The notes beneath the pieces were generated by a model. That model saw nothing but the letters and a program-made list of their open reading frames with translations, ran no database searches and was not told the origin of the DNA. Positions 45,301 to 57,300 of a DNA stretch of 64,000 nt are shown piece by piece. Each line of letters opens with the position of its first letter. The stretch's first letter is position 1. The stretch is from contig NW_019091390.1 of NCBI RefSeq assembly GCF_001949145.1, positions 390,710 through 454,709 on the forward strand. The letters are read 5' to 3'. Position numbers and translations under genes: made by a program. The DNA is from Acanthaster planci (lineage: Eukaryota; Echinodermata; Asteroidea; Valvatida; Acanthasteridae).

Positions 45301-48300
45301 GTTTTTCGTGTGAATGTGGTGTTTTAAATAGAAATGGGTGAGGGAAAGCGCTGATCTTGAAGTCAACCATTTGAAGGCAGCAAAGGGTGCTCTTGACTGG
45401 TATTATATTTGTAAAAGAAAAGAAAAATGCAGTCTTTTCATGTGTCTTACTGTACTCTTGGTACTCGTGCTTTCTCAAACTTCCACGAGTTCCTTGATGA
45501 CAAATTCGTAGAGACTTCTTAAAATGTGTGATATGTCATTTGTTCGTCACGAGTCATCGTGCAAGTCCACATACGTAGTCACTGTGTGTACAACAAGCGG
45601 TTGAATACCACCAGTGACCAGTATCGCTCCTACAGTGTACATCTGATTCATGTTGACTAAGCTGTATGTAAAACAGTTCTGTCCCCCCCCCCAAAGAAAA
45701 AGATTTACCAGTCATGCTTCTCCATGTCTGTTAACCGCCTAGAGATAATACATCTTAGAGTAAACAGTGCCTTGTTGGCAAGTGGGATTTAGATCTTGGC
45801 ATGTAATTGCGGAAAGAGTGATGGCAGTCTTTGAATGTGACTGCAGGTTTTTTCATATTGTCAGGTTGGAGTTTAATGCGAGCTGGAAGACAGGTGCTGA
45901 TGATGGCAGACATTGACAAGTCCGATTAATTTTCCTGTGCGTAGGATTCCCTTTACATGTGGATTATGAGTACCTGACTGTTGATGTCTAGAACTAGGTC
46001 CACTGGGGACCAGTTGCCTGTCATCAAAGGTGTATTTAATAATGTTTCAGACAAAGACAAAAGAAAGATACATTTGTTTTAAGGTTGGGAGTTTTAAAAT
46101 GAAAATCAGGTTACACTGAATATGCGCATCTGTACTTACTGAAACAGTTGTGTTTGACCAAAGTTTGCTATTAAACATTTGGGGTTAGGTAGAATTCTCA
46201 TATAAATGCATTTTTTACTTACAATTTCTCCTTTGAGTTTTCATGCTTGATTTCTTCAGGGTTCCCAGCCAGTCTGGAAATCAGGGAAAACCTGGAACAT
46301 TCACTGTCCCGTTTTCCAGTCAGTGAAAAGTCGGGGGATTTGAGAAAAGTCCCTCAAGTCAGGAAAAAATCTGGGAATTTTGTTTGTCCGGTGGTCAGCC
46401 TTTCTTGCCTCGTGTCCTTACCAAAGAGTGAATTCTCTGGATGATTGCAGAGGTGGCTTTGAAGTATAGCTCCGTGTATTTTGTAGTAAATGCCCCTTTC
46501 TCTCTGTATCGATGTAGGCCTACATGTTGCCGTGGTGCGCACATAACCTTATAACCAGCAATTACTGTTTATTGAAGATGTTATAAGCAAGAAACAGGTC
46601 AAAATGATGATCCTGGAATGTGTAACTTCCATCGGGGAAAGGTCAGGGAATTTTTGTTCCCATGAAATGCTGGGAATTCTTTTAGGAACATCCCTGTATT
46701 CTTTAGTGTGGCACACAGTTCCAGCATTACTGGCATGGGGGGGTACTTTTTCGACTGGGGAGCCTCCCCCCCTTTTTGCAGTGCCTGTAATTTGGTGGGG
46801 CTTAACGGATCCACCCATTAATGACTGATGCCTGATGGTCTAATGAAAATCATTCCGCCGTTGCCTGCAGTACATGTAGAAGTAAGTGCATATGTTTGTG
46901 CACATGTAGTGATCTCATAAGCATTGATTGTAAAGAACACACCTCTATCAAATCTGAACCAAGTTCATGTAATCAGCTCTGTGATGTGGTTCAGTGTGAC
47001 ATTGGTACTGAGGAATATTTCACACCCATCTGCCCCTACTGTAGCCTTAAAATACACTCATTACAATATTCAGGAGCAAAATATTGAACTGGGAACTGAA
47101 CACTGGGAATTGAATATAACTGTTCTAATTGGGGCTGGAAGGGGTATGCTAGGGCCAGCCATTGTAGTGTTTGACCAAGAGCTTAGCACTGAAAAAATTC
47201 CAAACCTTGTTGGGGCAAATTGATCATGCCCTCAGGCAAGCCATTGTCTGCCCAGGTCTGGTCTCCCTTTTTGTTCTGAGCTCTAGGGACAGTCAAATCC
47301 ATTGTTGCTTTGTCTCTCCTCCCCCCCCCCAGCATTCCTTCATGGTCCAGGGGCATTTTACATGGGGGAACAATTTGGTGGAAATCAGCGGTTTGAGAGA
47401 GAAAGAATTCAGCAGAAACGTTGCAGACCAGATCCAGAAACATTGTCAAAATGTTGAAAATTGTCACATGAATGGTACATTGTCCTTTGAATGACCTTTT
47501 TGGGGGGAGGGATGGGGATGGAATTGGGAACAATGTTGTCCAGGCTCCAGCTTTGAAACCTGAGCTAAGAATACCCAGATGCTTTTGGACTTGAGCTTGG
47601 TGACGTCTGCCAGTTTACCATTGACACTACACCAGTGTAAATGTCTTCATTATGCACAGACTAAGTAATACACAATGCCGATTATTTTATATCGGTGCTG
47701 TCCACTTTTCCCGCCCTACTTTCCCCCTCCTCCCCCCCCCGAAAAAAAGTTTGAATTCTGGTTCTATTTCTGGATGAAATTGGATATTTTGCAAGGCTTT
47801 ACTCAGCCATTGACCAAAAAAGACTTCTTGTCCAACAACAATTGAAATGTATTTATCTTTTTGACGGATTGGGGGTACACTTAATCGGTCTTTTTTAGTG
47901 GGTTAGCGTGCCTGCTTGTTTGGTTACAAAGTGGCAAAAGCACAGGCTCTACAACCAAGCTTCACAAAAGATCCGCTGCATGGGAACGAAAGCATGAAAG
48001 AGACACAATGCACCTTTATGCACTTGAGAACCTCACTATTTCTTTTTCATCTCGAGTTGTTTTTTCGGAATCAGCAGATTTCCCGTACAAGAGTGACACA
48101 TTATGACAATCGGCTCGTCCATATTTATTTCTCTGTCAGTAACAGGCCATGTTAATTATAGCCATGGGGAATAGATTTACATGTACGTCAGACATTTTAT
48201 CCTCGGGTTTTTCTTCCAACCACAGAGTGTCCTTTGATTTTTTTTTTTTTGCTCAGCATCATTTGGGGAGGCGTCTTGAAGTTATTCTGCCAGCTGAACT

Positions 48301-51300
48301 GATACGCTAAACCCTTTTCACGGACACATGTTGCGTGCGAGTCTTGCAAAAAATCACGCCCGATAATGTTACAACAGTACAAGCCCGTGATACCTTACAC
48401 TAATTAAAGTTGGTCGTTGGGGCTATTTATGGCCCGGGCTGCGGCCAAGGCAGGGGCTTCCTGTTGGTGGACTGGCCAATCCCGGCCCTGGGATGTTTTT
48501 GTTTTCCACCGTTTCTGCTCCTCCAGTGAGCGGTGTTGGTTTCAAATCAGAAATTGATCGGTACACCAAGTTGGCAAGTAAGTAACAAGATCATTGCACT
48601 GTGCCCACATGTTTGTGGAAGGTTCAACTCGATTGCTTGGCATGGTGAAAAAGTCTTAAAGTACAGGCAAAGAATTCAAAAGTGAAATATTAAACAGATT
48701 GATGATTTTGCCAACGTTTGGAACTCTTTCCAAGTGCTTCAATAAATAAAACATGTTTTATATCATTTGAAGTTTATTACCACTTTGTTAAACAATTTAA
48801 TGACCCTAAGTGAAAGTGTTTCCAAAATAGCAGAGCAAAGGCAATGGTGACACCCACAGAATACGTGGAATCTGAAACGGAATTGGAAAAACCACCTGCA
48901 GTGGAAAGAGAAGACATGCTGTGTTGTGGGAAGTGATGTAATTTTCTGGAACTGCACATCGTGAATGAAACAAAATCAAAGTTGCCTTTCCTTGTTTTAT
49001 GTCATGGAACGTTTGTCCCTTGTTAGAGTGAGTGAATCTGAATACTTCTGTTAGATACAGTAACTGAGTAGAAAAACCGGACCATGTTACTCTGTGTTGC
49101 AGTTCATTTTAGCATTGAGTTGCCAAGAGCCTGTTGTTAACTGGAGTCTGAATCTCATTTAGGAGGACTGCATGTGGAAGGATTTTCTACCTGACCGAGG
49201 AACTTTTGTCACCAAGTTTTGGCTTGAGCTTTATCTCTTACTTTGCATATAATACAATGACCTCAGAGGTGAGAATAATGCATGTTGTCATGGTAATTTG
49301 GTAAATACATGTATTTACCACTAAAGGTTAACTGCGAATGGATGACACACGGAGATTTGTACATGTACATGTAGGTTTAACCTACTTACTAACATTCTCA
49401 GTACAGCAGTATTGCAGTAACTTTTCTAGAAAGTCTGTCTGAAGTCACCCACACTGAAACAGCTTCAAGTTGTGCAGACGCAGCTCAGGAGGAGAATCTG
49501 TGAGATTCTTTTTTTTTCTCTCTCTCTTCAAGTCATCTCCCCCGCTGATTGCTGTCAATGGGGAAATAGCCCATCTTGGAAACGATCACTCTCGAATGTG
49601 AATCTTGTTGCATTCTTGAATGTATCATTCTGTTGTTTCTAAGGGCTTTGGCAATATGGCATCGCTCACCCCAGGAGGACTGGTCTTTTGTAACCTCCGC
49701 CACTCCTGCGTTTTGTCTCCGACAACTTGTATCCCTATCAGCCACTTCTCTTGTTTACCACCAGTGCCGGTTCCTTCTCTTTTGACCCCCTGATAAAAGG
49801 ATTTGCCCAGCAATCCTTTTGACAGTCTGTCCTTAATGCAGTCCCTGATCCCCGCTTTCTGGCAGCCTGCCCCAAACAAGTAGTTTGGTTCTGGCGTGCG
49901 ACTCTTGTGACCTGAGAGCTTTGAGTGAGAAGACAGAGTAGGGAGGCTCAAGTGGAGCGGTCCTTCAAAGTCCCCTTGCCCCTCCTTGAGCGGGCCCAGC
50001 AGGGTGCCCTATCAGGCTTTCAGAGGGAATGTGCTGAAGTTGTTCTCTTACACTTTTGTCCTGAGATTCCTTTGCTTGGAGTGGGTTTTTAGGGAGTCAG
50101 TCCTTGGTTGCTCTTTTTGAATTTTTTTTTTAATCATGTGAATAATACCTGCTTTACCTGTCTAAAGTTGAATAATTTATTTGATCTGAAAAGTGCTTTG
50201 TAGTGTTTTACAGGAATGCACCCAGTGGTGTTTGTCTGCTTCTAATTTCTAAATAAAGTGAAATGATTTAAATTGTTGGGATTCATGCAGGATCATTTGC
50301 CATTGGCACTGTCCCTGAACCATGGAGGGCGCTGTGCATTTCTTACTCTCACACACCAACTGAGGGAACATCATGTGCATGTGTTGAGTGGTCAATGACA
50401 AAGTCAGGTCCCTTGAGCAGATGCAAAATACTGGGCGTGGCTAGGTTGTCAACTCACTCATGAATCCCGGAGCATATTTACATGAACTGAATGCATGTGA
50501 ACGAGGACCAACATTGGCATTTCACCTTGCGTATGTTTTACTGTCAGCTTCTATGCTTTTCATGGAAAATTAACTCTAACAGTCCCAAATCTACCAATTT
50601 CAATACGATTTTACATACACCTTAGGGGGTTAGGGTTAAAGGAACAATGTAGTCGTTTATGAGTCCAGTAACAGACTGCATTGTGCTATTCCAAGGGAAC
50701 TATTGGAGAAATTACTCCACACGAACATCTTGACACGATTTCCTGTCGGCACATTCGGGCTACCTTGCACAGTACGTTGACATCGTGTAGTGTTTGCAGC
50801 ATACGTCCACCACAGTTGGAACTTTCAGACACAGAAAGTGTGACTTTAAGTTACACATCGTCCTCATCTCTTCCAAGTCATGCTAACCACAGTCACTTGT
50901 TTCCAGAATTTTTAAGTTATTAGCTCACCTGCTTAAATAAATGCATTTCCCATTCAGCAGCACGTAATCAATATTTATCACACCGTGCCTGACTGATAAA
51001 TCCTCCATGTGCTTGTCAACAGGTGATTCCGCATTTGTATCTGTGCAAAACTTCTATTGGTTCTACTTATTTATTGAAGTAAAAATCACAGATGATCCTG
51101 TGGTTTCTTGGCAAATTATCCTGTAATTTGATCTTTGTTTTCTTTTTTTCTTCCCATCAGATATCAACTACTGCTCTGATATGGTGAGCACTGCCAGTCG
51201 ACCAGGGGGTGGCGGAGGAGGAGGTGGTAATGTGTCCCTGACCTGCCCTCCGTCGACAACAGGTGTCCGCAGAGTCCGTCTACAGAGCAACAACCTGTCC

Positions 51301-54300
51301 CAGTCGCCCACTCTCAGTGACATCTCCAACATCCGGAACACTCCCTGCATCCCCTCCGCCACATCTTCCGCCAGCCATTCGGGGCAGAACCAGCCGCCAG
51401 CTGAACGCCAGATGTTCCTGGAGCCTGGCACGGTCGCTACGCCGATCAAGCAGGAGTGGTCGGGAAGCGGCCGTATGCTGCCCTCGTTGACGCCGCACAG
51501 CCAGGGGCCCGGGTCACAGGCTGGGAGCGATGTCGGGGACCATGCCTTCCCCCCGCCGAGCTCCTCCTTGTCCCACTACGCCAGCAGCTTCAATTCCCTC
51601 TCACCATTCCCGGTTGAGATTTCCCCGTCAGGGTCCAGCTTCGCTAGTCCACGTCACTCGGCGCGGTCCTTCTCAGCGCGGTCACGCAAAAGGGCACTGT
51701 CCCTCTCCCCACTTTCCTCAGACGACCTCAATTCAATCATCAGGACGAGTCCAACCTCGCTGGTGGCGTACATCATTGGTTCGAGGGGGTCCTCTGCATC
51801 TATATCGCCGTCGCCGGGAATGCAAGCGGGAGATTACGGTCACCTGTCGGCAAGGAACAGCAGCAGTCCAATGTCCCAAGGATCTTCGGGAAATCATCCG
51901 TCCTATATTCCACGAGCTCACACGGGGGATGTATCCCCACCCCCATACCACCCTCCCAAAGTTACCAATGGGTACAGTACCTACAACAACAGTAGTAATT
52001 TGGCCCCGCATATGGAACCGCTAGAACAGTCGGCCTTACCCAGTATTTCTCAGATGGACAGTCAGCTGGTAGTACAGCCAAGGAACGAGGTCCTGCAACA
52101 GGATTTCCAGAACTACAACCCAAATGCCTATTCCCAGACTGACCAGTACAAGCAGGAACCTATGGACAACTTCCCGGACTCTGCGAGCTCCTATTCCCAG
52201 AGCAGCGGCTTCTCCCAGCAGCCGGCCTACCCGCAGACCTCTGCCAACCTGTCCTACCAGCCCACCAATTTCTCCCAGGCGGCCCCCTTCTCCCCACCAC
52301 AAGCCCCTGCAGGTTACCAGCTGCAGCCTGGGTACAACCCTTCACAGCCTGGCACACCGTACCAACAGCAGAGCATGCCCTCCGCGCAGCAGCCCACCAT
52401 GGCCAACCACGTACTGGTGCCGTCGCACATGCCCCCGCCGCCTCCTTACTCCCAGCATTTCGAGTCGCACTCCCGGCAGGCGTCCCCGGCCATCACCACT
52501 CAGGTCAACTCGCCGGGGTCCAGCACGGCCAAGTCCAGCCTGGAGATGGACAGCGAGCGGGTGCACATCTGCCGCTGGATCGACTGCAGTGCTGTCTTTG
52601 AGGACCAGGAGGACATGGTCAGGCACATTGAGAAGGTCCACATTGACCAGCGGAAGGGGGAAGACTTCACCTGCTTCTGGCAGGCCTGCACCAGGCGCTA
52701 CAAACCCTTCAATGCTCGCTACAAGCTGCTCATTCACATGCGGGTACACTCTGGAGAGAAACCCAACAAGTGCACAGTAAGTCCAGTCACTTTTGCTCAT
52801 GATACTTTTTAAGTTTAACCGCACTTGGAGGTACCCAGTACCAGGAAGACAGATCAGCTGATTATACCAGAAAGATTTGTGCAGAGATCCAGATCTCTTC
52901 TGCTTATGTACTATCAGTTGTGTTCTTTTTTGTTGTTGACATCATTTGTATTTATTTTGCGTGTATCACGCTGTATCCAAAGCTGTTGTCTAGAGCTAGG
53001 CCTAGGTCTTCACTCCATTGGAAGTACGCAGAGATGTGCTGACAGTGGACTTGGCTTTAGCTCTGGAAGCCTGTTTCTGACACGGCCTCAGTCTCTGTCA
53101 TTCCACATTGCAGCGTCAGCTTTTGCTGTCGTAAACATGTTCCTGAGAATGCTCTGTTGTGTAATGCTTTAAGTGTCAGATTTCCCTCTCAGTTTTAAAT
53201 TCTAACAAATCAAGTTTCAGAAGAAAACATTTGTTTTGTATTTCTTTGTTTGCCTCCATTGGAACCATAAGAAAAACATGTTGAAAAAGATTTTGTAAAC
53301 GTGCAAATATCTTAGGAATTCTTCCTCTTGGACTAATGTGTACCTCTCGCCTGTGTACATGTACAATGCTGTCAAAAGCCAAAAAAAAGGTGTTCGAGTC
53401 CAATATCCTTACTGAGTTCTCCAACGGAAGATCGTCCCTTGTCTGTTGTTGTTCAAGACCCCCCCCAAAAAAAGAAGCTGCAAATAAAGCTGGAGTCGCT
53501 GCTGGTGCACTCAACTTAGCACAGAACTGCCAAGCAATTTGCGCAAAACACCAGCCAACTGATTAATGGTCTGGGGGCCAGACCTGTCTGACACCCACCC
53601 GGGCCCTCGGTTAAGATAAATTTCGTCGGAGGTGAAATGTTGTGTTGTGGACCATCAGAATCGCAGGCGTTTAGCAGCCGCCCCGTTATGCTTGTCACAG
53701 GGAAGCTGATAGGGTTTTTAAACAAATACTGGAGCCGTCCTGATGAGTTTAAGGTCGTAAACATCAGCCAGAAGAGCAACTTGTTAGTGAGCTTGAGCAG
53801 GTGGCAAGCTTGTGTTGTTAAAAATAGTGTCAGCAAAGTTTAATGAACTACATGGAGATGTTTTGCACTAAATGTATTTTGTGTGAATATCCATTCCTCT
53901 GTGTTGTATGAAATCAACAAGAATCCCCAGTCGGTGATATTGCCCTGCAAGGTGTATTTATTGTGCATTTACGTGTAGTGCTTATTTTGTCAGTGATTTT
54001 TTACTGACTTCAGGGGCACTGCTGCAGGGGTGTCACTCAAGGCCCTTTGTCAGTTGAGGGAATTTCTATAAAAATCATGAACCTGCAAGGGCACTGGTTG
54101 AATATTACTCATTGTAACAATTTGTGTGATTGGTTGTTGGCAAGACCAAACGTACCAGTATTACGTTTACTATGTACATGTATGTAAATCAACACAGAAG
54201 GCATGTTCAACATGTACCATTTTGATCAAGTCAAGCATAAGCTCAGCCGTACGAGCCCTACCATCATTGCCTACCATTATTGCCATCTCGTGTCAGGCCC

Positions 54301-57300
54301 GTAAGCCACTCCAGTGGCAAAGACATTCCTTTGTCATTGGTCATCTCTCGTCCTGTTCGCAGTATTTGTCTTTTGACCATACTTGTGACTAGACTCTCTG
54401 TGGTTTGACTTATGGTAGTTGGCTGGTGATTGACCAGGTTTACAGCTTGGATTATTGGCATGTAAATTACATGTGGGCTGGTATTTTGGATACTCTATGA
54501 TCTGTTAAATGGTCACTGGTCACAGAAGGGAGAAGTTTTCATTGTTATAAGCAGGTCATGATTTCAAGCATCTCATTGTAAGTTTTTGGTTTCATTTTCT
54601 GGGGAGGGATCGTGTGCATAGTGGTAGCACCCTGACTATGATATTTTTAAGGGGGTCGGCGGAAAAACCTAAAGAAATCCACATATTTAGGGTCAGCCAG
54701 ATATGCAAAAAGTACATAATGTCCTACACCAACAGAAATACACATCAGTAGAGTAGTGTAGCATATAAAAATGGGCACTGTAGCTATCGTATTTTGGCCA
54801 ATACCAATATATTGTTTTTGTTATATCGATATTATCAATATATCGAATTTTAATCATGTTAATTTTTGATATTTTCGATATTTCTCCAAAATCTGATATT
54901 CTCGATATAACAATATTACCAAATAACTAATGTCGGCAATATCGATATCAAACCCATATCGATAATATTGATATATCGACGGTGCTTAATGGGTTGGCTT
55001 GAGAAAGAAAGTTGAAACACTGCTCAATCGAGTAATGGCTACTTTAGATGGATAAAAATATGACATGAATAGAAATAATCTATGGACATTTACATGTACA
55101 TGTACACTATATATTGGGTACAAGCTGGTTTGGAGAAAAGTTACGAGTGGTGGTAATGCTCGCTCAGTTCATCCTGCCCACCCCCCCCAATTTTGTGTTA
55201 GAATTGAAATTGGAGATTTAATGGGATTACCATTTAGCTTCCTTTATATTGGCAGAAGGGGCCGAATAAAATCTCCAGCCTTTTTTGAGGGTTAAAAGTC
55301 AGAACTTATTGTCAACGGGCGTAAATTCTGACTGCCTTGAGATCCACCGATTTCATGGCTACCAATATAGATAGTGCACACAGAAATGTCAACCTCGTAT
55401 TTGACAGCAAAGCCAAATTCCATCGCCAATATCTGCCGTGATTTTTATTTTTGATGTTTTTTCTTTTAACTTTCAAAATTCCACCATGGACAATCAATTT
55501 CCTAGCAGTATGTCCCACCCGGCCCAATTTACGGCTTGATAAAATTTGTCTGACATACACATCAGCACTATTGGTAGCTGGTTTCCCGCCCGGTGATGAG
55601 AGCATCACTACTACTGCCTACCAGCCTTCCCTGGTATGCAGTCTGCCCACCTGGGACCTGCAGGTATTCACTACACTGCCATTAAAAATGTACCCCCATG
55701 GCAACAGTTGTCAGGTGTACATACTGATCATTCCCGCATAACTAGAGCTGGTCGTAAAGAGAGAGAGAAAAAAGCAAATAGCAGAAGAAAGCGCGGAAGA
55801 AATGTTAGCAGCTCACTTGGTTTGATGGACAGATCCAGTCACTGGATCTGGGGGAGTGTGGACTCCCAAGTAATGATATTGGATTTTGGATTTGTTTTTT
55901 TTTGGGGGGGGGTGTTTTTTCCCTCCCAATGTGGGTTACAGTTGTCTTGTTGCTGCATGGTTGTTTTGGTTTCAGGGTTGGCTAATGCTGCATGTCACTT
56001 CTAATGCATAGTGGCACCGACTTGTTTTGTTTGTACCGGTGGTTTTGCCACAATTCGGCTTCTTGTTTTTCTGCTCATCACCCGGGGTCGTAGAGTTTAT
56101 TTGTCCTTGTTGCTGACGAGATGAGCTCACCAATTTGTGGCTTCTGTGAATGATCACTACCCTTAGCTGTATCATGAATTTGAAAGCTGTTGCTGCCTCG
56201 GAATTGCATGGCTTTAAAAAAAAACACTGGATATGTGCAATATGGGTGGCTATGGAAATTGGAAGCCACAAGCCAGGAGCTTTAGCCATATCCCATAGAC
56301 TTGCATGTAACAGCCAGCCACAGCCATGTAATTGGCACTCAAGCTGCATACATGTACAATGTACATGTACATGCACAGCCCTACATGTATTTCCAAAGTA
56401 CAAAAACCTCATACCACATGCACCTGTGGTACATCCTTGGACCTGAAGCCAGAACCCTCCCCCAAAGTCTTGTAAACCCAGATAAGATGTTCTGGGCTGT
56501 TAGGGTGGGTAAATGTGGGAAGAAACACATGTGCTTTTGTACAGCTGCTCTGATACATTCTGATAACACCTAATCTGTCCAGCACATGTACAGTAAATGT
56601 ATGTACATCTGAGGTTGTGAAGGGGCACCAAGCTCACCAAGATGACATGTTTGAAATCCTGACAGAGTCTCGTTGAAATTCTTTGCCAACTTCTTTGATT
56701 ACCCGAGATGTCAAAGCTCCCCTCCTAGCCCTTGTGCTGAGAGTAAGTGTGTGCGTGTATCTCCAACCAAGCTCTGTTTTCCCCAGGAGTTCCCATAAAC
56801 AAGTCTGTTTTTGAGGTAGATCTTTCCCTTGGTATCTGGCAGAAGTTATCTCCAATTTGCCCTCTGGGTTTGACAGTTGCCAGGCAACCCTTAGTCTGCG
56901 CTCTCTCTCCCTCCCTCCCCCCTTGTCACCCACCTGTCCACCCACACAATGGCCAGAAGGTCATGTAGAGGTCACTGGGGAGTAAGCTGGCCAGGGTGTA
57001 CGTGGAACAAGCTGTTGAACATGTTACACTGTCAGAAAGTCAGAAACTGTGAGCTAGATCATATATACATGTATGTCTTGGGAGATGTAGCCCCCTTAAG
57101 TTTTGGCTGTTTGTTTTTTGTGCAGTTTGTATTGGGATGTAGGTGCATCATTTTGATTGTGCAAAGAGAATTGCCGCTTTATCCAAAGCTGATGCTTCGT
57201 TTCACAATGATCTATTCTCGCAAGTCAACGCAATTTTTTCAAGATGTATTTTTCAAAAATCAACGCAATTTTTGTCTGACAGAGCTTTTTGCCTTCCCGC

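Noticed and set aside
24343-51160. Nested gene inside the 26.8-kb intron
   Set aside because: I looked through both strands for recognisable protein families and found none. Short ORFs there match random expectation.
52124-52824. Long ORFs in other frames and on the minus strand over GLIS exon 2
   Set aside because: By-products of proline- and serine-rich GC-rich coding sequence; no recognisable domains.
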